From positions 15,281,255-15,345,254 of the forward strand of contig CM068317.1 of the NCBI GenBank assembly GCA_034766995.1: a stretch of 64,000 nt of DNA, given 5' to 3'. The position numbers and the translations under genes are program-made. The notes below the pieces were generated by a model. It was not told the DNA's origin. It searched no databases and saw nothing but the letters and a program-made list of their open reading frames with translations. Of this stretch, positions 24,217 to 35,639 are shown piece after piece (position 1 is the first letter of the stretch; each line of letters opens with the position of its first letter). Source of the DNA: Acanthacorydalis orientalis (lineage: Eukaryota > Arthropoda > Insecta > Megaloptera > Corydalidae).

Positions 24217-24512
24217 CAGTGGTGCACTCAGGGAGAAGGCTAACGGGACCTGGCAGCCTCCAAAGGAAAAGGTGAAAAACATTAGAAAACAAAACAAAAT
24301 CATCGTACAAAAATGCTCTTATATACACAGAGAGTTTTGTGTAACCACGACTGTTGAAGTCATTCAAGAGCTCTATAAAAAGAAAGGAAACTTATTTTAT
24401 TCATTAAATATTTTTTTATAATCACGTAATGATTTTATTGAATTCAAATTAAAAATATTTTATTCGTTCAACTCACTCTCCTCCCCAAGAACAAATCCTG
24501 AGTGCGCCACTG
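24217..24512. mobile_element. hAT-type MITE, 296 bp
   Basis: The left end CAGTGGTGCACTCAGG and, reverse complemented, right end CAGTGGCGCACTCAGG are hAT-style inverted repeats. The interior has no coding potential. The 8-bp flanks (CTACTAGG and CTTATATG) agree only partly, so the target duplication has decayed or the end is off. Confidence 0.8.
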
Positions 24513-25048
24513 CTTATATGTAACCCATTGTGACAGTTCAATCGTATACTAGTCTCTAGAGAATTTATATTTTTCGATTCTATTCTGATATTTATGAAAT
24601 TATTTTACTGTTATAATGCTTATAGAAGTTCTCTATTATTGCGACAAAGTTTCATAAAATTATATCATTTTTATTTAATATTAGATTGTGAGTGTGTGAT
24701 TCAAATTGGTATTATTTGAAGAAATATATATCGGAAAATCATTTGTGTAATATAAATGTTAATTATGAAAGTTGGGTCCCTGTTTCGAGTTTTAGTGGAA
24801 AAACCATCCAACATACACAAAGAATTTAAGTGCAATTAAAAAAATATATAAATATTATACATGCCCGCCCGAGAACCCTTTAAGAATAAATATTCATATT
24901 TAGATATAAAGATGACTGGAAAACATGTAACGAATGTATAAACATTATTTAAAAAAATATTTCTTGCAAAGGGGTGAAATCCTCTAAAAAAGTTCGTCGC
25001 TTGCAGAAATTATTCCTCGGTGCATTGAAGTAGCAAATATATTTAAAT
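24513..25048. other. intron 4 spacer
   Basis: AT-rich intron; nothing recognised. Confidence 0.5.
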
Positions 25049-25484
25049 GGTTCTGATTCAACTAACGCCTTCAGTTGGTCGTTATAAACTGAATAAGGAC
25101 ACCCGTAACCTTCTTAATCTTCAAAGCTATCGTCCCTAGCACGAAATTTTGGGAACCACTGTTGCATCGTATCTCTCTTAACAGTACCCACACCAAAAGC
25201 ATCGTTTAGTTTACTAGCAATTACTGCTGCTTCACCACCCGTTCTGAATTCATACAAAAAATTTGCACTTATTTGCTTCTTTTCCATCTTTAATTCAATA
25301 ACTCAATTTCAAGCAAAATTAGTAATAAAATCAAAGTCGATGTAACTAAAATACAGACTCAAAACTTCACTTTAAAATGACATTAACATGAACACGATGA
25401 AACAACACGTGAACTGAAAAACCAATGTTAGAATTTAAAAAACAAAAACTGCAATTATTTTCCTATCAATCTGATAATTCTAAT
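25049..25484 (-). mobile_element. Hsmar1-like mariner, N-terminal half only (family M1)
   Basis: The right end, reverse complemented, begins CAGATTGATAGGAAAATAAT, a worn form of the family end. The minus strand encodes KKQISANFLYEFRTGGEAA, then ASKLNDAFGVGTVKRDTMQQ and the acidic EDEEG-like motif, and stops matching at about 25049. The left end and the DDE core are lost. Confidence 0.82.
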
Positions 25485-26081
25485 AGAACAAAAAATAAAA
25501 AAGTAATTTTTCATATAAGCTATTGCATTTAACTAAGAATAAGAATTCAATAGTTATTTATTTAAAACACAAAATTAAATATTTATGGTTAAGAAAATTT
25601 ATATTTTGATATTATTTTCTTTTTTCGTTCCTTTTCATAGTAAATATCTATAAACTGCAAATATCCGACAAATTTTTTGTAATTTATTTTTGAGATACCT
25701 ATATAGCTGAAATGGTTAATTGATATTTTGATAAAATCATATTATATAATATAATTGTTAATAAAAATTAGTAAAATACTTATATTTAACTATTAAAGTA
25801 TTTTTTCGTTTTATTTTCATTTGATTTTCACAATTATCTATTTCGTACACATAAAATTAGATTTATCGGTAAAGAATGATATATTATATATAAAAATTAT
25901 TATTTATTACGTTATTTATAAAGTAAAAAAGTCGGATAAATAGACAAGTAACATCATCTCAAATCGAGAATATCTGAAAATGTTCATTATTCAAAATATA
26001 CCACAACAAAGAATTAAAATATAAATAAAACAAAAATATTTTATAATTAAAACACAGAAACATCATTTTCAAATTCACTTA

Positions 26082-26083
<2 letters not shown>
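25485..26083. other. intron 4 spacer
   Basis: AT-rich; nothing recognised. Confidence 0.5.

Positions 26084-26137
<54 letters not shown>
26084..26137. repeat. (TA)n microsatellite
   Basis: About 27 TA units. Confidence 0.92.
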
Positions 26138-26139
<2 letters not shown>

Positions 26140-26344
26140 TTATATGCCCATTTAAATTTATATTTTATATTGTTATTAAATAAATCATTCTGGGGTAATA
26201 GTGAATGGCAAAACATTAAATTGTTTCCGCATACAAGAGGCGTTACATAGCGAAGAGTTTGTCGTTCCGTAGAGTAAATACGAACAATTCAGGTTCGTTG
26301 TCCGCAGTAAACAATCTTAGACACTAACTTGGTAGCTTAAATTA

Positions 26345-26525
26345 TAGGTGATAGTTAGCACGCTCCAATTCTACAGATAGTGAATCATCGAGATCCACAG
26401 GGACAGTGGACAATTTACGGTCGGCATAATTTATCGTTTCCAAATACGAACGATGTAAATTCGATATAAGTTCCCAAATGACATAAAAAAATCTATTCTT
26501 TTTTCTTTTATTACTCACGTCTGTA
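26345..26525 (-). CDS. unidentified minus-strand open segment, possible exon or element relic
   Basis: I do not recognise this. On the minus strand a segment of about 60 codons, ending in a TAA at 26345-26347, has less AT-biased codons than its surroundings (SNLHRSYLETINYADRKLST, then VPVDLDDSLSVELERANYHL). It is preceded by AAATTTACAG, which would serve as a splice acceptor. Further out-of-frame coding-like sequence continues to about 26220. It could be a terminal exon of an antisense gene, a processed fragment or part of an unrecognised element. No partner exon was found. Confidence 0.25.
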
Positions 26526-26914
26526 AATTTATAGATAACAAAATTTAAACTTATTCTTTTATTCAGATTCAAAATATTTGTTACGTATATTAGATATACG
26601 AAGGAAAGAAACTTACAAACTTGCAAAAATTAAATTTATTCTATAAAGTTTTAAAATATTCATCTACTTTTTAACTTTTATCATTCTAATTCTCTGCTCT
26701 TCAAAAATTAGTGTCTTTTTCACAAACTGTATGAAATGCTGTGATATGAAATGTAATTGATGGTGTTATTTTAAATATAATTAAATCAAGACATTTAATT
26801 ATCATTAAAATATATCTCGTTTTCAAGATACATTTAAAATACTAAGGAAGGCAAAAAGAATCGTAATATCACTTAAAGTTAGATTCCTTTTAAATAATCC
26901 TTTTTTAAAGTTAA

Positions 26915-27556
26915 CCCTTTGACTGCTAGTGGAAATTTTCATACATTTACAAAAAATACTAGACAATTTTAAGCAAAAATGCATAGTTATAAAAAAACAC
27001 ATATTGCGATTAATTTTCTGTTAAAGATAATGTAATTTTTACACAATACTAATAACATATTAGATTTTCTCTATTGCTAATAAAATCAAAAATAATTAGA
27101 AAGCTTTTACAAAAAAAATTAAATATAAAAGAAATTGATTTTAGGTTTTTACGCTGGCACTCTTCACTCATTTCTGAAAAAAATATAACCCTCGGAGAAA
27201 TTTTTTTTGCAGACATCAATATTGTGGAAATAAAGGTCGATAAATGGATAAAATAAAAAATAAAATTTAATTGGTCGCTGCAATTTTTCGCACAGTTTGA
27301 ATTGTAACATCGACACTAAATTTTACAATTTAGTTTAGACTACCATTAAATCAGTTATTTCACGTACATAATTAAAATAAAACGGATAGACCACATTAAA
27401 GTATATGTTTATTAGCGATAAACGTTTTTTTTTATGAAGCAAAGTTGATTTTTTTATGAGTTATAGCACTTAGAAAACCGAGGATCGATATACCGCTCAT
27501 GGCACTTTTCACAAATGTATGAAGAAGCGATATATCGTTCCTTGGCACTCAAAGGG
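26915..27556. mobile_element. piggyBac-type MITE with TTAA duplication, 642 bp
   Basis: TTAA flanks both ends. The left end CCCTTTGACTGC and the right end, reverse complemented, CCCTTTGAGTGCCAAGGAAC agree over about 12 bases. Near the right end a motif recurs: CGATATACCGCTCATGGCAC and CGATATATCGTTCCTTGGCAC, as subterminal repeats. A 60-codon open frame inside (27074-27256) matches nothing I know. Confidence 0.8.
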
Positions 27557-27846
27557 TTAAGCTAATATCTTTTAGATACAATATTGCTATATAGGCCATA
27601 CTTTTACTATAATTTTTTTGTCTCAAGCCGGGTTCATAATAAACATAAATAGTAGGGCTAAACCTTGTAGAGCCAATTTCTTAAAAAAACACTTTTACAA
27701 TTTAGATCAATTTAACAATTCAACATATTATTAACTTAATTGTAGGTTAAATTGAAAGCAACTGTTCACTTTTTTCACAATTTTTCATCCGTTCAACTTG
27801 ACCTCTCACAGATTAAATCCTCAATGCGGCATTATACATATGTATA
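27557..27846. other. intron 4 spacer
   Basis: AT-rich; nothing recognised. Confidence 0.5.
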
Positions 27847-29090
27847 TAGGAGGATGTATTGAAAGCCGCTATTCATGTGTAGATGGCTCTAGGTACGTAT
27901 GCTGTAGGCAGTGAAAAATGTCTCTTATGTCATTTTGAAGTGTGAACATTTCCCACTAAAATTCAGTCATCAGACGACATCCTTTGTTTACACAAGTGCT
28001 TGTCTATAACCGAATGACAATGGAACGCTATAAGTTGTTTTTCCGGTTGTACTTCTACACTATTTTGATTTGAAAAAAAGTACAACGGAAGCTCATCGAT
28101 TGCATCTTCTCCATCGGGAACAGTATGTAGAGATTGGTTTCGACGATTCAAAAGTGGTGATTGTGACGTTCACGACAAACAACGGCCAGGTCAAGCGAAA
28201 GTGTTCGAAGGTGTTCAAACAAGGTCTATTGAAAAAAACTCTGCTCAAATATTCAAAGAAATGGCTCAACAGCTCGAAGTCGATAAATAAACCATTTCAT
28301 GTCGTTTACAAACCATGAGAAAGATCCAGAAAGAAGGGAGATGGCTACCGCATGAGTTAAACGAAAATTCCTTTGCTAATCGTTTAAACATCTTAATTTA
28401 TTTGCTTTCAAGGCATAAAACGAAGAGTTTCTTGTGACGTGTCGTGACCGGCGATTAAAAATGGATCTATTTCGATAACCCGAAACGTAAAAAATCATGA
28501 GTTGATCCTGACCAAACATCAACATCGATACCAAAGCGAAACAGCTACGGTTACAAAGCAATAGTCTCTATTTGGTGGGATATAGAGGGTGTCGTTTATT
28601 ATGAGCTGTTGAAACCGAAGACAACAATCACCGCCGAACGTTATCGACAACAATTGGAGCGTTTGAATGATAATTTGATGCAGAAATAATCATCAATTGC
28701 ATCAAATCGCCGAAAAGTGATTATTCTCCATGACAATAATCGGCCTCATGCTGCTTTAACCGTGAAACAAACACTGATGAGACTCGAATAGAAGACTTTC
28801 GCACACCAAGCGTATTTTCCGGACCTGGCTTAAAGCGATTACCATCCGTTCCGATCAATCTAACACGATTTGGAAGATGTACATTTCCATAACTACAGAG
28901 AAGTCGAAAATTAGGTTGCTGAATGGATTGGCTCAAAAGACAAACCATTCTTTCTTCTTCTGCCAAGAAAGTGGGGAAAAAGTCATAGATTCCGAGAATA
29001 AATACTTATATTACTGTATTCACACATTTTGTTATTGAAATAAATGTTCAAATAACACAAAAAACAGCGGTTTTCAATTCAACCTCCTAA
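27847..29090 (+). mobile_element. mariner, nearly full length, many inactivating changes
   Basis: Inverted ends GGAGGATGTATTGAAAGCCG (left) and GGAGGTTGAATTGAAAACCG (right, reverse complemented), next to TA, span about 1.25 kb, the usual mariner length. The plus strand reads through the family in order: CRDWFRRFKSGDCDVHDKQR, RKIQKEGRWLPHELNEN, VVTGD (first Asp), VSIWWDIEGVVYYELLKPK, VIILHDNNRPHA (second Asp) and YFPDLA-SDYH (third Asp). At least four stops or frameshifts occur. Confidence 0.88.
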
Positions 29091-30265
29091 TACATTAACA
29101 TGAACTTTTCGATCTTACATTCAAATTTAACATATTTGTATAAACCAAATGTTTTATTATATGTTTTGTTACATTAAAATATTTAATATTGAAGCGAATT
29201 AAATTAAATTCCGAGAGAATGCACAAAACATTGGAAGACAAAATCTGCTTAAATAAGTATCACAGCAAATTATTTTTTTGATTATTTAAAAACTAGTTTA
29301 AATAAGTTTCTTCGTTTTATGATTTCCTATTTCCGATGTTATTGCGGATATTGTCAACATACACTACATTTTCATTCAATGATTTTTTAAGCTTCTCATT
29401 TGTAGTTTTTAGTCTTCAGTCTCTGTTTCTCACCCTTTTCTTCTAATATTTTATAAGCTGAATATTGTTCGGTTTCTACACATGATTTGATTATTTTCTA
29501 TTTTATGTACATGTCATTAAATATATACTCTCTTAAAAAATTTTTCTTAAAACTAGTTATAATGTAAAATATATGTTTTCTCTTATAGAAAATATACTTT
29601 AAATGCTTATTTATTGTTCATTACATATTTATACATTGTTCAGTGTTATATTGTAATTTTATCAGATATTAAAAAAAATAATTTCTATGATTAACAAAAA
29701 GTGACCTAAATAAATTTTACTGCCTTCATCAACCCTTAGTTCATTTATTACTGATCTATTTTTTTATTTACAATCAGATAGCCATTAAAATATGAATAAC
29801 ATTTGAAACTTTTTGTAAATATGTAACTTTACTTCTGTGTAGAAAAGAATGTTTTATTTTAATCAATTTTAAAACATTATTAATTCGTGTCAGTTTTCAT
29901 TAGAATTGAAATGTTTGCAGTAAATGACAACATGTGCCAGTAATTATAACACTGGACTAAATCGTATATTTTTCGTATTGAAATGTTTAGACCTTTGCGT
30001 TTGTGGGTAATAAAATTATTTTTTCGTTATGTAACGAAATATTTTCTAAAGTACTTACTGATATAATGAATTTTTTTATGTAATTATGAATTTTTACTAG
30101 TATCATAAAAAATATGTGTTTTTTGATACTTCAGATGACAGACTAATTTCAAAATTATTCAGACATTTTAAAAATGATATAGCAAGAAATATTTCACTTT
30201 TATTCAGAAAAGGAAGTTGTAAACAAAAATATTCAGTTACATTTTGTAATTATAATCATGTTAAC
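29091..30265. other. intron 4: no recognised element
   Basis: Over 1 kb of AT-rich intronic DNA without recognised repeats or coding relics. Confidence 0.6.
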
Positions 30266-30600
30266 TTAGAATAATACTAAAGATTTCTTCTCTTTTTCAA
30301 TAACGGTATTTTCTTTTTGTGATCTTTTGAGAGTACGAAAATATTCATAGAAAGTTGATGAAATGTAAGGTAACAGATCCATTATATTCTCATGTTTTTC
30401 TTTTGTGAGTGGTCGGATACTCGCATAGAATGGAAATAAATGAATTTTTTCGTATATTTTTGGCCTTCCTTTTTTGGGTGAAAGATCTAAAATTTCAAAT
30501 TCTGTACTATCATCTAAAGATGTTTTATAAAACATCTGATAAGGGGCACCTTTTAGAAATTTGATCCATTTTATTTTAACCAACAAACAGTTTCTCCCTT
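30266..30600 (-). pseudogene. ORF of a dispersed, uncharacterised arthropod repeat family (fragment)
   Basis: The minus-strand frame has APYQMFYKTSLDDSTEFEIL, then KKGRPKIYEKIHLFPFYASI and KEKHENIMDLLPYISSTFYE near the end. The pattern -FYKTSLDD---GRP---L---KK-DL--L-PFIPP-Y--FY is one I associate from memory with uncharacterised, repeated ORFs in insect genomes, usually annotated without function. I give no function. The N-terminal part is missing and no terminal repeats were seen. Confidence 0.5.
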
Positions 30601-31366
30601 AATATTTTTCGTTCTCTTTGTAATTGATTTCTCTAGAGATATTTTTTCCAATAGCAATATTATTGTTCGTTTGAGAGTTTTAAGGAAAAAAATGATTAAG
30701 TTAAGGATTGTTTATCTTGAAAATAAATATAGTTTTATACGAAAATCAGATAGGTAAATGTGTTTTTCTAGAAAAACAAAGTATATCGAAAAGTAAGTGA
30801 CTTAGTTCACTATCAAATTAAACAAAAACAAAATTATTTTTACCGGCCATATTTATAAAGTCATTAAACGGTATATTTTTTATTTTTTTTCTACGTTCTT
30901 CTAGATTATTAAAATATAAATAACTGTAATGTAAAACAAATCATAAAATCATTTTTTTCAATTTTTTGACATAGTCCACTCTCATAAATACCAGCACACG
31001 TATGTTTTCATATATACTAAAAATATATTATTTTGAATATAAAGTTTTTTTGTAAAAGTTAATTAGTCACAATTTTATAATCTATGCATTTTAATAATAT
31101 GAAAAAAACTACTTGTAAAATTTACTTATCGATAATTATCAAACATTTTTCTGATGATTCTTTCATAAATATATTTTTTTTACTTTGAATCATGTAAATA
31201 TTTTCTATTGTCGTTATCTTTTCAACCAGTATTAAAAATATACTTCCAAATAGTAATATTTTTTTCTTGAAAATCATTCATTTAAATTTTAAACATATTT
31301 AATATTTTATTGTAAATTTATTAAAAGCAATTTTATAATTAATGCTTTATTTCATTTTGTACATAG
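30601..31366. other. intron 4, 3' end: no recognised element
   Basis: AT-rich. It ends in TTTCATTTTGTACATAG, the acceptor of the next exon. Confidence 0.6.
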
Positions 31367-31511
31367 TGTATATATAGACCACAAATAGGCGTCACTGTTG
31401 CTATGTCCAACATCGGAAATGGATGGACAAGAGGTAGTTATCAATGTCGATGCAGATCCGGTTACTATTCTCCACATCAGCATGGTGTCTTCAATGGAAC
31501 TGTAATCGAAG
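31367..31511 (+). CDS. GPR158/GPR179-like class C GPCR, exon 5 of window
   Basis: Starts in phase 0 after TTGTACATAG. A closer AG at 31376-31377 would break the frame, so the TAG at 31364-31366 is chosen; it also restores a Cys at the first residue. 48 codons plus one base, ending before GTAAAT. The peptide (CIYRPQIGVTVAMS, NGWTRGSYQCRCRSGYYSPH) is the start of the cysteine-rich, EGF-like module that follows the Cache domain in GPR158: GxYxCxCxxGYY is the EGF signature. A sequon NGT lies near the end. Confidence 0.94.
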
Positions 31512-31781
31512 GTAAATAATTATTCAATCTCTGATTTGTATTTTAAAATTTAGCATTTATTCTTCGTATAAGAAAACTTTTCGTTATCTAATAATCATTT
31601 AAATGTATGAATGACAGGAAGTTTACTGTAATTAAACACTTATGAAATTATCATCCATATTTATACACTTTTCATTTCTAATATGTATATAATACCAAAA
31701 AGAGTAGAACACACTGTATAATCTTTTTTCATATTTATTAGCTTTCATTTTTCGATCCTAACATTTAATAGATTTATAATA

Positions 31782-31930
31782 TCAGGTTGTTAGAAAAATA
31801 ATTGCGGTTTATGACCTTCAAATTCATATATATATATATATATATATACGAGTATATATATATATATATATATATATACTTGTATATATATATATATATA
31901 TATTACCGCATTTTTTTCCTACCGACCTTA
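31782..31930. mobile_element. Hsmar1-like mariner remnant (family M1) expanded by (TA)n
   Basis: Left end TCAGGTTGTTAGAAAAATAA and right end, reverse complemented, TAAGGTCGGTAGGAAAAAAA bound only about 35 bp of family sequence (GGTTTATGACCTTCAAATTC) plus a TA microsatellite of about 75 bp interrupted by CGAG and CTTG. Confidence 0.82.
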
Positions 31931-32069
31931 TATTTTATAGCTCAGTTACAACCTTCTAGCACAAATGAGTATTTTCTATTAAAGAAAAATTCCATATTGT
32001 GTGAAAAAATAAATTTAAATTAATTTCTGGAAATAAACTGAAAGAATAATCACTTGTTTTAATGCCTGC

Positions 32070-32187
32070 TCTCTACTACTAGTTTCGGCACAAGTATCAT
32101 CCTCAAGTGGAATTTGAAGATTTCAAATAGTCGTTAAAATCCATCTGAGAATGGTATTCGTGTCGAAACTAGTAATGGAGAGTAGAT
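32070..32187. repeat. inverted repeat, about 37-bp arms, 40-bp loop
   Basis: CTCTACTACTAGTTTCGGCA and following bases on the left pair with TGTCGAAACTAGTAATGGAG on the right. The arms (32070-32106 and 32147-32187) carry several mismatches. No ends or target duplication were seen beyond the arms, so it may be a tiny foldback MITE. Confidence 0.75.
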
Positions 32188-32542
32188 ACTTAATTAATCA
32201 TAAAGGACGAAGACCGTCAAAACAAAATACTTATATCAGGTTTAAAAATGACGAATTTCTAAACTATTTCCTATTAATAGGATTAGTTAAGTAAGCACTA
32301 AAGTTTGTTTAGTAATTATTAAGGTTAGCATTGAACAACAAGGTCTTAGTCTTCATATTTTTTTCTATATTTTCGAAATAAATAATTCAAAATCAATTAA
32401 ACTAGTTAAAAAAATATTTGAGATGTTTTGATATCTCAAATTTATTATCTTCTAAATCCAAGAAATACAAATAGAGGATATTTAATATTATAAATACTAA
32501 CATTGCAAATATTTGAAATCAAAATATTTTATTTATTTGTAG
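32188..32542. other. intron 5, 3' part
   Basis: AT-rich; nothing recognised before the TTTATTTGTAG acceptor. Confidence 0.5.
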
Positions 32543-32675
32543 TCGCATGGAGAGAATATGAAGAAAATATTAGTAGTCTCTGGAAAGAAATATTTAGATG
32601 TAGAAAATGCGAACCTGGTTGTGCAGAATGCAAAGGACCGCAACCGTGTCTAGCCACATATAATTGGCCATTCAG
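32543..32675 (+). CDS. GPR158/GPR179-like class C GPCR, exon 6 of window
   Basis: Two bases complete a Val codon with exon 5, followed by 43 codons, ending in phase 2 before GTAACT. The peptide has a Cys-rich linker: FRCRKCEPGCAECKGPQPCL, the remaining half of the EGF-like module, then YNWPFR leading into the first helix. The six Cys in this exon, together with those of exon 5, fit the family's disulfide-rich stalk between ligand domain and membrane. A sequon NIS is present. The downstream intron is only 406 bp, the shortest in the gene. Confidence 0.95.
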
Positions 32676-32704
32676 GTAACTTTTTCATTAATATATTATT
32701 CTTT

Positions 32705-32706
<2 letters not shown>

Positions 32707-32753
<47 letters not shown>

Positions 32754-32840
32754 CTGATATTTCAACATCATGCTACCGGTTATAGAAAAAATGAAATTTG
32801 TAAACTATATTTATTCAAAAATTTATTAAATTTAAATAAT

Positions 32841-32883
<43 letters not shown>
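32707..32883. repeat. two (TA)n microsatellites in intron 6
   Basis: TA runs at about 32708-32751 and 32851-32883 take up a large part of this 406-bp intron. Confidence 0.92.
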
Positions 32884-32885
<2 letters not shown>

Positions 32886-33081
32886 AAAATATTCACTGAA
32901 TTTGAACAAAATTAAAATCAAAAAATAGCATTACTATCAAGATTGGTTTTTAATTCCTTATCAATAGCCGTTGAAAAAAAGTGTTTCTTTTTAACAATTC
33001 CAATTCGTCGAAAAAGTCTTCATTATTTTTAAAATATAGTAATTATTATTTAAAAGGTAAATATATGAAATTCAATTTCAG

Positions 33082-33235
33082 AATTACGCTGCTTGTCGTA
33101 TCTGTGACCTGCGTTGCAGGTTCGTTACTACTCATGATCTACATGATGCATCATAGAAAACTCAAAGTATTTAAAGTCGCCAGCCCAACATTTCTTGTAA
33201 TCACTTTGTTTGGATGCGCAACGATGTATTTAGAG
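33082..33235 (+). CDS. GPR158/GPR179-like class C GPCR, exon 7 of window (TM1-TM2)
   Basis: One base completes Arg with exon 6, then 51 codons to a phase-0 end before GTAAAT. The peptide starts with a hydrophobic helix ([22 protein letters not shown]1), a basic intracellular turn (HHRKLKVFK), and the conserved class C phrase [19 protein letters not shown] that starts TM2. This places the membrane boundary at the exon 6/7 junction. A (TA)n tract starts 12 bp past the donor, followed directly by a Tigger insertion. Confidence 0.96.
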
Positions 33236-33246
33236 GTAAATATTAT

Positions 33247-33247
<1 letters not shown>

Positions 33248-33306
<59 letters not shown>
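33248..33306. repeat. (TA)n microsatellite
   Basis: About 29 TA units between the exon 7 donor and the left end of the Tigger element. Confidence 0.93.
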
Positions 33307-33309
<3 letters not shown>

Positions 33310-35517
33310 TGTAATCCGCTCATTATAATCACTTTGGGATTTGCAATTTTTAATAAAATTTTTAATAAAATAACAACCGGCTAACAATTAAACAGAGGAA
33401 AAAAAGTTTCATTATTGAACTCTATTACAAACAGTTATGAAATTCGTACAATTCATATTTATCACAAATTGTACACTCAATACAACATTACATATTCATA
33501 TATGCTACATTTTTTATGAACAACTTTTTTTGAAAATAACATAAAATTTATTTTAGAAACTTATCAAGTGTTGTCTGTCGTTTTTTATGTTCATTTGCTC
33601 CTGAATACAATTCTCATTGTCATAATTCTTTTCGAAGTTTGTATCTCTATACAGCACATCACAATTAAGAATTCGTAGAGCTTCTTGCATCTGGGCATTA
33701 GTTATCATCTTCTGTAAATAGATTAGATCTATTTTCTTCTGATAATTTGTAGTTATCATCAGTAAGATCTTGTCATATTTACAATACAATCATTGTAACT
33801 TTCACTTCAATCTTGCTATCTATAATCACCCAATTTTCAAATTCGTTTTTAATCATACCGCCTGGGATTCTTTCGAAAACTTGTAACAACTGTAAGGCCA
33901 GGCTCTTCGAAAGCAGGAGTTTCAGGATTTATTTTAGAAAATCCATCGCTTCAGAAGCAGTTTTTCATCGTTGTCTCTGAGACTTGCTTCCAAGACATTG
34001 ATAGAAAATGCAATGCATCAAGAAGGAAAATCTTTTTTTTTGAAATTACACTTGAATCAGATTGATCTTGAATTTCATCAAGTTCTGCTATAATTTGCGC
34101 AAGAATTTACTTGCGGTAATAAGATTTTAAAGTTCTTATATTACCTTGGTCTCATGATTGAATTATAATGTAGTGTTCGAAGGTAAGAAGATCATTTTGA
34201 TGTTTTTTAATGACAAATTGTTTGTGTGTGCTATGCAGTTGTCTACTAGCAAGAAGATGTTTCGCATTAATTCACGATCCCATTTAATTAACCTATTATT
34301 GAAAATGACATTTGTCATCCAAGCATTTATACTAGAAAAGTAATCAACTGGAAAACTTTTCATATCTTTAAAACATAGAGAATTTTTACTTTTTCCAATT
34401 ACCAGAAGGTCTCGCTTTTCACTTATCATACTCAAACAACAAGAAACTCTCACTCGCTCTTTCGAAAATTTAAATCCTTTAGCAGTTACATTTATAAACA
34501 AATAAGTATGCTCAGACATTGCACAAAAAGGGAGTACAGTTTAGTCTGCATCATAAATATCCTGGGGTGAATATTCAGCAATAATTTTCGGCCACTCTGT
34601 CTTTATCCATTCATCATCTGCTAACAAATCGGTACTTTTTTCTTCACCATGAAGGCGTTTATGCATAATATTATTTTGCTATTTCTGTCTATTAACACAT
34701 CCATCAGTTGCAATTAAATCTTCCTTACGCATTTCTTTTGCTAGTTCTTCTGCTTTTTGACGCATTATAGGTCCATTAACCGGAGCATTTTTTTCACGAA
34801 CATTACTAAACTAAATTTTTAATGCTGAATCAACTGGACTATCCTTCCCAGACCGTTCTCTCTTTCGATCCGTGTTCTTATAAGAAAGTGAAAAAAAATT
34901 CTGTGTTTGATCTGTTTTTAAAGATCTTACACAAGAGTGGTTGTGAAATTTTTAAATGTGCAGCCGTAAACTTTGACTCATTTTGTGCAAACTTATCGTA
35001 CAACTCTAAAAATGTTTACTTTCCTTGAAGAGACAAATCTCTACGCTTTTACTTTGCTTCTGCCATCAAAAGGGTTTTTTATAGAGCACTTTATACAGTC
35101 TTCCTAACTCAACAGGTCACAAAATTAAACTAGAAAAATCGCAACAGGATACAGAATGCACATATTTAACCCCACTCATTGCAACAATATGTTTTGAAAA
35201 GATAAAGGCATGCTTCAAGAAAATACCTATTTACGTATTTTTAAGAATTCTTGGCATGTACTTATATAAAAGATAAAAGGAATGCTTCGGTTAAAAGTAA
35301 GATTTGAAGAAAATGTCCATTTACTACAAATTTGCTAAGAATTCTTATCGTTCGACCTCAAGTGTAATTATCAGAATTGATAATAATAGCCGAAGTTTGA
35401 TTATGATAGGTGGATTATTTTTAAATAATTTTGTGTAGTGTGTTTTGGCACCGACTGATTATGATGACAATAGCCGATTGATAACATTATTCGTGATTTA
35501 ATAACTGGATTTCACTA
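33307..35517 (-). mobile_element. Tigger/pogo element, nearly full length (2.2 kb), decayed
   Basis: Ends CAGTGTAATCCGCTCATTAT and, reverse complemented, AGTGAAATCCAGTTATTAAA lie inside TA runs. On the minus strand, pieces of the whole transposase appear in order: YDKFAQNESKFTAAHLKISQ near 35005, the linker with NIMHKRLHGEEKSTDLLADD near 34680, WPKIIAEYSPQDIYDAD with the first catalytic Asp near 34560, a 118-codon open frame at 34519-34163 with LLVIGKSKNSLCFKDMKSFP and LLVDNCIAHTNNL (second Asp), then out-of-frame QPRDQGNIRTLKSYYRKK. Upstream bases and the C-terminal part at 33789-33553 are also present. Several stops occur. It is antisense to the receptor gene, in intron 7. Confidence 0.9.
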
Positions 35518-35522
35518 TATAC

Positions 35523-35526
<4 letters not shown>

Positions 35527-35585
<59 letters not shown>

Positions 35586-35612
35586 TACATATATATATAT
35601 ATACATATATAT
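35527..35612. repeat. (TA)n microsatellite with imperfect mirror arms
   Basis: A TA run followed by TGTATATA and ACACATACATATA blocks; TATAAACTAG at 35614-35623 mirrors CTAGTTTATA at 35521-35530. Confidence 0.88.
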
Positions 35613-35639
35613 AAACTAGCAGTTTATTAAATACACTAA

